Shown here in pieces: positions 15,792-23,942 of a stretch of DNA of 53,298 nucleotides. Every line of letters starts with the position of its first letter. Position 1 is the first letter of the stretch. The DNA comes from Oscillibacter sp. UBA6647 (GTDB lineage: Bacteria > Bacillota > Clostridia > Oscillospirales > Oscillospiraceae): the NCBI GenBank assembly GCA_002455655.1, contig DKLF01000032.1, positions 1 to 53,298 on the forward strand, read 5' to 3'. A model generated the notes under the pieces. It did no database searches. It saw only the letters and a program-made list of their open reading frames with translations, and was not told where the DNA came from. The translations under genes were made by a program, and so were the position numbers.

Positions 15792-16649
15792 TTATAGATC
15801 CTCCTTCTTGTATTCCCCGAAACCCTCGCCCAGCACGTCGTAGGCGTTGCAGACAATCATAAATGCGCAGGGATCCGCCTCGTGGACAATGCGCTTCATC
15901 TCCACAATTTCCCGCTGCTTAAAGGCCACCAGCAAAACCTGCTTTTCATTTCCGGTAAAAGCGCCCGAAGCGGTGAGCAGCGTCACGCCCCGATCCCTCG
16001 CCAAAATGGCGTCGGCAGTTTTGCGCCAGCTATCAGAGATGATATAGGCCACCTTGGATTCATCCAGACCGTAGAGAATTTTGTCAATGACCACGGTGGA
16101 GACAAACAGCGCCACCAGCCCGTACAGCGCGGCGTTGATGCTGCCAAACACCGCTGCCACCAACGCCAGCACCACGAAGTCGGGAATCAGCACCAGCCTG
16201 CCCATGGGGAGCCATGGGAACTTCAGTCCCAAAAGCCGGGCAATCACGTCTGTGCCGCCGGTGGTGGCGCCCTGGGTGAAAACCATCCCCATCCCCACGC
16301 CCATCAGGGCCCCGCCCATAAGGCAGGCCAGCATGGTGTCCATAGGCTGGAATTTGTATAGCAAATTGATCCCGTCGATGGCAAGAGAGCTGACCACCAT
16401 CGAAAACAGGGAGGAGACCAAAAGATGCCGCCCGATGAGCTTCCAACCAAGGAAAAACAGCGGAATATTCAGTATCGCCGTTACAATGCCCACAGAGGCC
16501 CATGGCAGCAGGACGTTGATGACCTGTGCAAGCCCCGTCAGGCCACCCACGCCAATTTGATTGGGCACGAAAAACCAATCGAAGGACAGAGCAAAAATCA
16601 CACAGCCCAGCGCCATAATCCCATAGCTTTTTAATGTTTTCTTGACAAT
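15792..16649 (-). CDS. YitT family membrane protein
   Basis: Membrane protein of the YitT/DUF161 family with a C-terminal DUF2179 domain; function unknown. About five hydrophobic segments occupy the first 190 residues (FALSFDWFFVPNQIGVGGLT is the typical opening), followed by GVTLLTASGAFTGNEKQVLL and VHEADPCAFMIVCNA of DUF2179. The only ATG that fits (16616) lacks a ribosome binding site and would remove part of the usual N-terminus. Eleven codons upstream, ATT at 16649 follows GAGGGGAG at 9 nt and yields IVKKTLKSYGIMALG, matching family starts, so an ATT start is proposed. It heads the operon with the LUD gene. Confidence 0.88.
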   Translation of the reverse strand: MVKKTLKSYGIMALGCVIFALSFDWFFVPNQIGVGGLTGLAQVINVLLPWASVGIVTAILNIPLFFLGWKLIGRHLLVSSLFSMVVSSLAIDGINLLYKFQPMDTMLACLMGGALMGVGMGMVFTQGATTGGTDVIARLLGLKFPWLPMGRLVLIPDFVVLALVAAVFGSINAALYGLVALFVSTVVIDKILYGLDESKVAYIISDSWRKTADAILARDRGVTLLTASGAFTGNEKQVLLVAFKQREIVEMKRIVHEADPCAFMIVCNAYDVLGEGFGEYKKEDL

Positions 16650-16710
16650 ATGAACCGTCTCCCCTCATCCGCGCCTTCTGCCGGGCCTTAAAAGCCCGGC
16701 GCATTGAGCA

Positions 16711-18954
16711 TCAGTCCAGCAGTCCCAACTGCTTTTCCTCGCAGTCCTCCCCCCGAAGCAGCGATCCGGCGGCGGGCACCGCCCGCACGCGATAGCGGCT
16801 GTGATTCACGACGGGACTCTCTTCCAGTAAAACGGCCCGCTCCAAATGGTACTTGGGCTTCATGGTCATCACCGCCACGCCCTGTGTGGAGCGGGTGGTT
16901 TTGGGAGAGAGCAGCGCGGTGTTGAAGATCAAAACCCGTGGTTCGCTGGAATAAACCGCCAGTTCCTCCTCCCGGTCCAGCCGCAGAATGGAGGACAGGG
17001 GCGACTTGTCGGAATAGGCTCCCGTCAGCTTTCGCCGGTTGGAGGTGGTCTGATACGCCGAAAGATTTACCCGGGCCGCCTTGCCGTTTTCAAAAAAGAA
17101 CAGCAGCGCGCCCGCATAGTCTCCGGGCAGACAGGCAAAGACCGGGCTTTCCTCTCCGTCCATCCCAAGCTTCGAGGGAAGGTAATCCCCCAGAACGCTG
17201 GCCTTGGCGTCTTCAAAGTCGCAGATGCGGCACTTGTAGACCTGACATTTGTCGGTGAAGAACATTATCTCCGAGGCGTTGGAGGTTTCAAATGACTGGC
17301 GCAGTGCGTCCCCGTCCTTGAACTTCTGTTCGCTGTTCATCCGCAGGGAGGCGGGGATAATCTTTTTAAAGTACCCCTCCCGGGAGAGGAACACGCTCAC
17401 CGGGTAATCCTCCACCTGCTCCTCCTCGTGGAAGTCCTCCACCTCATGGCCGTAAATAATCGCGGTGCGGCGGGGTTGGCCGTACTTCTTTGCCACATCC
17501 TCCAGCTCGTCGATAATTACTTTCTTGATGCGCCGGGGGCTTTCCAGCAGGTCCTCCAAGTCCGTAATTTCGTCCTGCAAGGCGTCGGTTTCCTGCACCC
17601 GCTTTAGAATATACTCCTTGTTGATGTTCCGCAGACGGATTTCCGCCACATATTCCGCCTGAATTTGGTCAATGCCGAAGCCGATCATCAGGTTGGGGAT
17701 AACCTCGGACTCCTCCGACGTCTCCCGGATGATTTTGATGGCCTTGTCAATGTCCAGCAGAATCCGGCGCAGACCCTTGAGCAGGTGCAGCTTCTCCTTT
17801 TTCTTGCCCAGAACAAAAAACACTCTCCGGCGGACGGACTCCCGCCGCCAGGCGCACCACTCCTCCAGCAGCGTCCGCACGCCCAAAACCTTTGGCATCC
17901 CGGCGATCAGCACGTTGAAGTTGCAACTGCACGTATCCTGCAAGGAGGTCATTTTAAAGAGCCGGGACATCAGCCGGTCCGGGTCCGTGCCCCGCTTGAG
18001 GTCGATGGTAAGCTTCAGGCCGGTGCGGTCCGTCTCATCCCGCATGTCGGCAATTTCCTTGATTTTTCCGGCCTTAATCAGCTCTGCCACCTTGTCGAGA
18101 ATTGCCTCGATGCTGGTGGAGTAGGGAATTTCGTAAATTTCAATCAGATTCTGGTCCTTAACATAGCGCCACTTGGCCCGGACCTTCACGCCGCCCCGTC
18201 CGGTGCGGTAAATTTCCTCCAGCGCGGCCGGCTCGCAGATCAGCTCGCCGCCGGTGGGAAAATCCGGAGCCAGAAGGGTGTCCGTCAGGGTGCAGTCCGG
18301 GTTTTTAAGATAGGCGGCGGTGGTGTCGCACACCTCTTTTAAATTGAACCCGCAGAACTGGGACGCCATGCCCACGGCAATACCGCTGTTGGCGGAAACC
18401 AGAATGTTGGGAAAGCTGGTGGGCAGGAGCGCAGGTTCCTTCATCGTGTTGTCGTAGTTGTCGATAAAGTCCACCGCGTCGCTGTCAATGTCCCGGAAGA
18501 TTTCCGAGCAGATGGCCGACAGCTTTGCTTCGGTGTACCGGCTGGCGGCATAGGCCATGTCCCGGGAATAGACCTTGCCGAAGTTGCCCTTGGAGTCCAC
18601 AAAAGGGGTCAGCAGTGCGCCGTAGCCCGCGCTGAGACGCACCATTGTCTCATAGATAGGCCCGTCCCCGTGGGGGTTGAGGCGCATGGTCTGGCCCACG
18701 ATGTTGGCGGACTTGGTCCGCCCGCCGGTCAAAAGCCCCATTTTGTACATGGTGTATAGGAGCTTCCGGTGGGAGGGCTTGAACCCGTCAATCTCCGGGA
18801 TGGCCCGGGAGACAATGACGCTCATGGCATAGGGCATGTAATTGACTTCCAGCGTATCCACGATGGGCTGGTCCTCCACCGCGGCATGCAGGCCAAGGAC
18901 GTTGGGGTTTACTTCCCGGGAGATTTCGTCTTCCGGTTTTTTCTTCTTTGGCAT
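16711..18954 (-). CDS. Type IIA DNA topoisomerase subunit A (ParC/GyrA-like)
   Basis: DNA cleavage and rejoining subunit. The 747-residue protein shows the GyrA/ParC N-terminal region (NYMPYAMSVIVSRAIPEIDG), the helix NPHGDGPIYETMVRLS and the active-site tyrosine Y140 after Arg139 in AASRYTEAKLS. A coiled-coil at about 400-480 and a short C-terminal beta-pinwheel follow. It is shorter than a typical GyrA (about 820), and the paired B gene lies directly upstream, so this is more likely the second (ParC-type) enzyme than gyrase. ATG 18954 is chosen over a TTG three codons earlier. The position equal to E. coli GyrA Ser83 is Gly98 here. Confidence 0.9.
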   Translation of the reverse strand: MPKKKKPEDEISREVNPNVLGLHAAVEDQPIVDTLEVNYMPYAMSVIVSRAIPEIDGFKPSHRKLLYTMYKMGLLTGGRTKSANIVGQTMRLNPHGDGPIYETMVRLSAGYGALLTPFVDSKGNFGKVYSRDMAYAASRYTEAKLSAICSEIFRDIDSDAVDFIDNYDNTMKEPALLPTSFPNILVSANSGIAVGMASQFCGFNLKEVCDTTAAYLKNPDCTLTDTLLAPDFPTGGELICEPAALEEIYRTGRGGVKVRAKWRYVKDQNLIEIYEIPYSTSIEAILDKVAELIKAGKIKEIADMRDETDRTGLKLTIDLKRGTDPDRLMSRLFKMTSLQDTCSCNFNVLIAGMPKVLGVRTLLEEWCAWRRESVRRRVFFVLGKKKEKLHLLKGLRRILLDIDKAIKIIRETSEESEVIPNLMIGFGIDQIQAEYVAEIRLRNINKEYILKRVQETDALQDEITDLEDLLESPRRIKKVIIDELEDVAKKYGQPRRTAIIYGHEVEDFHEEEQVEDYPVSVFLSREGYFKKIIPASLRMNSEQKFKDGDALRQSFETSNASEIMFFTDKCQVYKCRICDFEDAKASVLGDYLPSKLGMDGEESPVFACLPGDYAGALLFFFENGKAARVNLSAYQTTSNRRKLTGAYSDKSPLSSILRLDREEELAVYSSEPRVLIFNTALLSPKTTRSTQGVAVMTMKPKYHLERAVLLEESPVVNHSRYRVRAVPAAGSLLRGEDCEEKQLGLLD

Positions 18955-19036
18955 TCGTATCAATCCTCATTTGCGGCGGCCGCCGCCTGCTTTCTTGTGG
19001 TATGGTGGGGCGTGGGCGCAAAAACTGGCAAGCCCA

Positions 19037-21022
19037 TCAGGAAATGTCCGCCACTTCCAGATATTTAAAGCCGTTTTCCGCAATGTGGTCCTTCCGGCCC
19101 TGAAGGTTGTCCCCCAGCAGTAAATCGAAGACCCGGGCGGTCTCGTCAAGGTCGGAGGGCTGCACCCGAATGAGCCGCCGGGTTTCAGGGTTCATGGTGG
19201 TAAGCCACATCATCTCCGGCTCGTTCTCACCCAGACCCTTGGACCGGTCCACCTTCATTTTCTTCCCGGCCAAATCCCGAACGATATCGTTTTTCTCCCT
19301 GTCGGAATAGGCGAACCAGGTCTTTTCCCCACTGTGGATTTCAAACAGGGGGGTTTCCGCGATATAGACGTACCCCTCGCGAATCAGGGTGGGGGTGAGA
19401 CGGTAGAGCATGGTAAGAATCAGCGTGCGGATCTGGAATCCGTCCACGTCACCATCGGTGCAGATGACCACCTTGTTCCACCGGAGGTTCCCCAGATCAA
19501 ACTCCGCCAAATCCTTTACGTGCTTATCCTTGACCTCAATCCCGCAGCCCAGCACCTTCATCAGGTCGGTAATAATTTCACTTTTGAAAATCCGGGCGTA
19601 GTCTGCCTTCAGGCAGTTTAGAATCTTGCCCCGGACGGGCATGATGCCCTGATACTCCGCGTCCCGGCCCATTTTCACGCTGCCGAGGGCGGAGTCGCCC
19701 TCCACGATGTAAATTTCCCGGCGGGCCACGTCCCTTGAGCGGCAGTCCACGAATTTTTCCACCCGGTTGGCGATATCAATGCTGCCGGAAAGCTTCTTTT
19801 TAATGTTCAGCCGGGCCTTTTCCGCGCTCTCCCGGCTGCGCTTGTTGATGAGCACCTGTTCGGCGATTTTCTCCGCGTCAAAGGGGTTTTCGATGAAGTA
19901 AATCTCCAGATTGCTGCGCAGAAACTCCGTCATGGCCTCCTGCACAAACTTGTTGGTGATGGCCTTTTTCGTCTGGTTTTCATAGCTGGTGGCGGTGGAA
20001 AAGTTGTTGGACACCAGCACCAGGCAGTCTTCAATGTCCGCCCAGGTAATTTTGCTCTCGTTTTTCTGGTACTTGCTGTTTTGTTTTAAATACTGGTCCA
20101 GCGCGGAGACAAAGGCGGACTTGGCCGCCTTTTCCGGGCTGCCGCCATGCTCCAGCCAACTGGAGTTATGATAGTGCTCGGTGACGGTCACCTTGTTTGA
20201 AAAGCAGCAAGCCGCGCTGAGCTTCACCTTGTATTCAGGCTTGTCCGCCCGGTCTCGGCCCCGGCGCTCCGTCTCCCAGAAAACGGGGGCGGTGAGGCTT
20301 CCCTCCCCCGCCAGCTCCGTCACATAGTCCACAATGCCGTTTTGATAGACGAAATCCTCCGTCTCAAACTTTCCCGTCTCCGTCTCGCGGCGGAAGCGGA
20401 AGGAAACGCCCGCGTTTACCACGGCCTGACGCTTCATCACGTCGGTGAAGTATTCCGCCGGGATGGCGGTGTCCGTAAACACGTCCAAATCCGGCAGCCA
20501 CCGGATAGTGGTGCCGGTTTTCTTGCCCCGGTCGGCAGGCTCCTCATGCAGGCCGCCAACATTCTCACCCTGCTCGAAGTGCAGGGTGTATTTCTTCCCG
20601 TCCCGCCGGACGGTTACATCCATATATTTGGAGGCGTATTGAGTGGCACAAGAGCCAAGACCGTTCAGCCCCAAGGAGTATTCATAGTTATCGCCGGTGT
20701 TGTTGTCGTATTTTCCGCCGGCGTACAGCTCGCAGAATACCAGCTCCCAGTTCCAGCGGCTCTCCTTCTCGTTCCAGTCCACCGGGCAGCCCCGGCCCTG
20801 GTCCTCCACCTCAATGGAGCCGTCCTTGTACGACGTGACGGTGATGAGACTGCCGTGCCCCTCCCGGGCCTCGTCGATGGCGTTGGATAAAATCTCAAAT
20901 ACCGCGTGTTCGCAGCCCTCCAGCCCATCGGAGCCGAAGATCACGCCGGGGCGCTTGCGCACCCGGTCCGCGCCCTTCAAAGAGGAGATGCTTTCGTTGC
21001 CATAGTCCTTTTTTGACGCCAT
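19037..21022 (-). CDS. Type IIA DNA topoisomerase subunit B (ParE/GyrB-like)
   Basis: ATPase subunit partner of the A gene 73 nt downstream. The start at 21022 (MASKKDYGNESISSLKGADR) follows AAAGGAAACAGG; an open extension upstream crosses the promoter and is rejected. The 661-residue protein has the GHKL ATPase site (EILSNAIDEAREG, DQGRGCPVDW, GLNGLGSCATQYAS), the transducer, and the TOPRIM metal site (EGDSALG and CTDGDVDGFQIR), then KGLGENEPEMMW. Two such B/A pairs are normal in Bacillota; the pair is called ParE/ParC-like because of the A-subunit length, but that is an inference. Confidence 0.9.
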   Translation of the reverse strand: MASKKDYGNESISSLKGADRVRKRPGVIFGSDGLEGCEHAVFEILSNAIDEAREGHGSLITVTSYKDGSIEVEDQGRGCPVDWNEKESRWNWELVFCELYAGGKYDNNTGDNYEYSLGLNGLGSCATQYASKYMDVTVRRDGKKYTLHFEQGENVGGLHEEPADRGKKTGTTIRWLPDLDVFTDTAIPAEYFTDVMKRQAVVNAGVSFRFRRETETGKFETEDFVYQNGIVDYVTELAGEGSLTAPVFWETERRGRDRADKPEYKVKLSAACCFSNKVTVTEHYHNSSWLEHGGSPEKAAKSAFVSALDQYLKQNSKYQKNESKITWADIEDCLVLVSNNFSTATSYENQTKKAITNKFVQEAMTEFLRSNLEIYFIENPFDAEKIAEQVLINKRSRESAEKARLNIKKKLSGSIDIANRVEKFVDCRSRDVARREIYIVEGDSALGSVKMGRDAEYQGIMPVRGKILNCLKADYARIFKSEIITDLMKVLGCGIEVKDKHVKDLAEFDLGNLRWNKVVICTDGDVDGFQIRTLILTMLYRLTPTLIREGYVYIAETPLFEIHSGEKTWFAYSDREKNDIVRDLAGKKMKVDRSKGLGENEPEMMWLTTMNPETRRLIRVQPSDLDETARVFDLLLGDNLQGRKDHIAENGFKYLEVADIS

Positions 21023-21061
21023 TGCCTGTTTCCTTTCCGTTTTGTCCTCTGATTCGGAATT

Positions 21062-21090
21062 ATCGTACCATACGCTGTTAAAAAATACAA
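21062..21090 (-). promoter_or_regulatory. Sigma-A promoter of the topoisomerase B/A operon
   Basis: Minus strand TTGTAT (21085-21090), 17-nt spacer, TACGAT (21062-21067), about 32 nt upstream of the B-subunit start region. Confidence 0.55.
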
Positions 21091-21300
21091 GACTGGGGTA
21101 AATGCGGAAACTATCCATCCTAAATTGCGTATTATGGCGGAAATGTTCCGGAGCCGAATTTTTCATAATCCGTTTGTCACCCCGGGAATTGACCTGCATT
21201 TCTGGGTTTTACACATTTTCCACCGGGTTTTCCACACTGTTATGTAAACGTCAAAAGCCGCCGGAAAATACGCGTCAAATTCCCACCATCCAAACAGGGA

Positions 21301-21336
21301 AAAAGAGCCGCCGCACTCCGCTGCGCCGACTCTTTT
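21301..21336 (-). terminator. Terminator downstream of spoVAC
   Basis: On the minus strand AAGAGTCGGCGCA pairs with TGCGGCGGCTCTT with two mismatches, followed by TTTTTCCC, 40 nt after the spoVAC stop. It separates spoVAC from the topoisomerase operon. Confidence 0.65.
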
Positions 21337-21375
21337 CTTTTGCGTATTTTCTTGGAGTGCAGGGGCTTTTGCGGC

Positions 21376-21813
21376 TTACTTCAAAAGCATCAGTATCACG
21401 CCGTAAATGGCGGAGGCCAGCGTGCCGAATACAATGACCGGACCCGCCACCAGAAACATTTTTGCCGCCATACCCGTGACAAACCCCTCGCTGCGAAAGT
21501 CGATGGCGGGGGAAACCACGGCGTTTGCAAAGCCGGTGATGGGGACCAGCGTGCCTGCCCCGCCGTATTTCGCCAGCTTGTTATAAAGGTTCAGCCCTGT
21601 AAACAGGGCGGAGAGAAACACCAGCGTGCAGGAGGTTGCGGTGCCCGCGTCCTCCTTGTCGAGACCGGCCGCAGCCCAGCCGTTTAGAATCAGCTGGCCC
21701 ACAACGCAGATCAGTCCGCCGATAACAAAGGCCAGAACCGTGTTTTTTACGATGGGGGATTTTTTCGATTCTTGCTTAACAAGCTGCGCATATTCCTTGG
21801 GAGTGATATCCAT
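21376..21813 (-). CDS. spoVAC: Stage V sporulation protein AC
   Basis: Integral membrane component of the SpoVA channel that moves dipicolinic acid into the forespore and out during germination; SpoVAC acts as a mechanosensitive channel in B. subtilis. The 145-residue product has four or five hydrophobic helices and family motifs VLAFVIGGLICVVGQ, TLVPITGFANAVVSPA and KMFLVAGPVIVFG. The start follows ATCGGAGGC. Usually spoVAC, spoVAD and spoVAE are adjacent; here neither neighbour is a spoVA gene, so it is an orphan copy. A sigma-G-like promoter sits upstream at 21839-21867, fitting forespore expression. Confidence 0.93.
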   Translation of the reverse strand: MDITPKEYAQLVKQESKKSPIVKNTVLAFVIGGLICVVGQLILNGWAAAGLDKEDAGTATSCTLVFLSALFTGLNLYNKLAKYGGAGTLVPITGFANAVVSPAIDFRSEGFVTGMAAKMFLVAGPVIVFGTLASAIYGVILMLLK

Positions 21814-21838
21814 AATCCGCCTCCGATATTGTTTTCGG

Positions 21839-21867
21839 TAGGGTTTCCCTGAAAGGAAAAATTATGC
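21839..21867 (-). promoter_or_regulatory. Candidate sigma-G promoter of spoVAC
   Basis: Minus strand GCATA (21863-21867), 17-nt spacer, AACCCTA (21839-21845). The -35 fits the forespore consensus GYATR exactly; the -10 fits only partly. Confidence 0.35.
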
Positions 21868-21896
21868 GTGCTTTTAAAAGCAAGAAAGCTTCCAGA

Positions 21897-21934
21897 TAAA
21901 AAATACGGTTGCGCGCCCGGACTCCGGGCGCGCA
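21897..21934 (-). terminator. Terminator of the two-component operon
   Basis: Minus strand TGCGCGCCCGGA and TCCGGGCGCGCA form a perfect GC stem, followed by ACCGTATTTTTTATC. It lies about 19 nt after the histidine kinase stop. Confidence 0.75.
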
Positions 21935-21952
21935 GCCGCGCAAAGAGAGTCG

Positions 21953-23173
21953 TTATTTCCGCAGAAGGGGCAACGTGAGAATAAATCGGGTGGACGCTTC
22001 GTCCGACTCGGCCCGTAAGGTTCCCTTGTGCTCCGCGGCAATGCTTTGAGCGATGGAAAGGCCAAGACCGAAGCCGGATTGTTCTCCCCGGGAGGCATCC
22101 GCCCGGTAAAACCGCTCAAACAGGCGACGAAGCTGCTCCGGCGGGATGGGAGGCCCCTGATTTGCAACCTGAAGCCTTGCCTGCCGGTCCGTTTTTTGAA
22201 GCGCAAGGGAGATGCTTGTCCCCTCCGCGCCGTATTTAATGGCATTGTCCAGCAAAACGGAAATGGCCTGCTTCAGCCGGTCCGCATCGCCGGTGACAAG
22301 CACGTCCGGGTCAATGCCCTCACAGTCCAGCGATTTTCCCGCGTCAAAGGCCACCGGCTCGAAAAGAAGGGCGCAGTCCGTGGCCGCGTCAGAGAGGGAA
22401 ACCTCGGAAAACACGCCCGTGCGAGTCAGACTGTCAGCCCGGGCCAGCGTCAGCATCTCCTCCACGAGAGAGCGCATCTGTCGTGCCTCGGAAAGAATGT
22501 TGTCCGCCCAGCGGGCGGGGCGCTCCTCCAAAGAAACGCCGTCCAGAAGCTCCGCGTTGGAGAGAATCACCGTCAGGGGCGTTTTCAGCTCGTGAGACGC
22601 GTCGGACAAAAACTGGCGCTGCTGATTCCATGCCCGCCCTACCGGGCGGGTAACCAGCCGGGCCAGCAGCACGGAAATTCCCAGCAGTATCAACAGGGCT
22701 GCCGCCCCGATTTGCAGCGTGGAGCGGATCATGGATTGCAGAGACGCGGTTTCCATGGAGACGTCCACAAAAGCGATGCGCTGAAAAAACCCGCTGTTTA
22801 CCCGCAGGTAACGGAGGTTGTAGGCCGGGATATTTCCCGTCTCCCGCTCCTGTTCCATGCAGCTTTGCAGAATCTCCCGCAGGGTGTCCGTGTTTTCAAG
22901 GTCGGAATAGGTTCCGCCGGTGACGTAAACGGTATTTCCCCAGACCTCCACGGTGAAATAGGGGAGCTGCACCTGATCCCCACCAATCATGATCCCGGTC
23001 TGTCCCCGGTCCACGCGGGAATCGCGGACGACAACCCGGCGTAAAAGCTCCTGCGTACTGTCGCGGATGTTCTCTCTTGCGGCGGTGTACATAAAAAAGA
23101 ACGCGCCGCCCAAAACCGCCGTCACCAGCAGCATGCAAACCGCCACCACCTGAAGCCTGAGCCTTCGGATCAT
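21953..23173 (-). CDS. Sensor histidine kinase
   Basis: Membrane histidine kinase of the OmpR-partner type, 406 residues. Transmembrane helices at about 7-29 and 153-172 enclose an external sensor domain of about 120 residues that I do not recognise. The HAMP-like linker is minimal. HisKA carries His194 in SDASHELKTPLTV, and HATPase_c has the N box (LLDNAIKYGAEG), a G1 region and GFGLGLSIAQSIAAEH. It overlaps the response regulator gene by 4 nt. The signal is unknown; the neighbouring DUF4340 gene and the divergent hydrogenase are possible clues to targets. Confidence 0.93.
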   Translation of the reverse strand: MIRRLRLQVVAVCMLLVTAVLGGAFFFMYTAARENIRDSTQELLRRVVVRDSRVDRGQTGIMIGGDQVQLPYFTVEVWGNTVYVTGGTYSDLENTDTLREILQSCMEQERETGNIPAYNLRYLRVNSGFFQRIAFVDVSMETASLQSMIRSTLQIGAAALLILLGISVLLARLVTRPVGRAWNQQRQFLSDASHELKTPLTVILSNAELLDGVSLEERPARWADNILSEARQMRSLVEEMLTLARADSLTRTGVFSEVSLSDAATDCALLFEPVAFDAGKSLDCEGIDPDVLVTGDADRLKQAISVLLDNAIKYGAEGTSISLALQKTDRQARLQVANQGPPIPPEQLRRLFERFYRADASRGEQSGFGLGLSIAQSIAAEHKGTLRAESDEASTRFILTLPLLRK

Positions 23174-23856
23174 GGCGTCTCCTCCTCCGGAACCAGACTG
23201 TATCCCGCCATGCGCAGGGTGATGATTTTTGCGGTGGAGCGCAGGTGTTGAAGCTTTCGGCGGAGAAAGGAGATATAGACCTCCACATTGTTGTCCTCCG
23301 CGTCGGACTCGTAGCCCCAGACCTTCAGCAGCAGCTTTTCCTTGGTCAGCACTAAACCTTGATTCAACATCAGCATTTCCAGCATGTCAAATTCCTTTCG
23401 GCTCAGCCGCACGGACCGCTCCGCGCAGGAGAGGGTGAAGGTGGACTGCTCCAGCTTCAAATCGCCGCAGGTTAGGGTGGCGGTGTCCCGCAGCTCGGGG
23501 GTCCGGCGGGTCAGCGCCCGGATGGCGGCCAACAGTTCCTTTGGCTCAAAGGGCTTTGTGAGGTAATAATCCGCGCCGCCGTCCAGCCCCCGCACCCGGT
23601 CATCCAGCTCCGAGCGGGCGGTGAGCATCAGCACGGGGGTGGCGCTCCCCTCTGCCCGCAGGCGGCGAAGCACTTCAAACCCATTGAGCTTTGGCAGCAT
23701 CACATCCAGCAAAATCACGTCGTAAATAGAGGTGAGGGCGTTGTCAAGCCCGCTCTCCCCGTCGTGGCTTACGTCGGCGGTATAGCCGTTCAGCTCCAGC
23801 AAGTCCCGCAGCGTCGCGGCAAGGCGCACCTCATCCTCCACAATCAACACGCGCAT
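23170..23856 (-). CDS. OmpR/PhoB-family response regulator
   Basis: A 228-residue regulator: receiver domain with phospho-acceptor Asp51 (YDVILLDVMLPKLNG), Lys101 in YYLTKPFEPKEL, then a winged-helix DNA-binding domain (SRKEFDMLEMLM, VWGYESDAEDNNVEVYISFL). It forms a two-component system with the kinase that overlaps its 3' end. OmpR-type regulators bind direct repeats with a 10-11 bp period; such a repeat, TTTTAAC twice at 10-bp spacing, lies at 25248-25264 between two promoters. Confidence 0.95.
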   Translation of the reverse strand: MRVLIVEDEVRLAATLRDLLELNGYTADVSHDGESGLDNALTSIYDVILLDVMLPKLNGFEVLRRLRAEGSATPVLMLTARSELDDRVRGLDGGADYYLTKPFEPKELLAAIRALTRRTPELRDTATLTCGDLKLEQSTFTLSCAERSVRLSRKEFDMLEMLMLNQGLVLTKEKLLLKVWGYESDAEDNNVEVYISFLRRKLQHLRSTAKIITLRMAGYSLVPEEETP

Positions 23857-23942
23857 GGAAAAGCGCCCCCTTTACAGAAATTCAAAAGACGGACGGGAAA
23901 CTGTTCCCTTCCCTCAACTGCCGGATTTGCAAAAAGCGGCGC

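Noticed and set aside
16680..16700. GCCGGGC/GCCCGGC hairpin after the topoisomerase A gene as a terminator
   Set aside because: A stable stem but no T-run on the minus strand, so termination is not supported; readthrough or Rho is possible.
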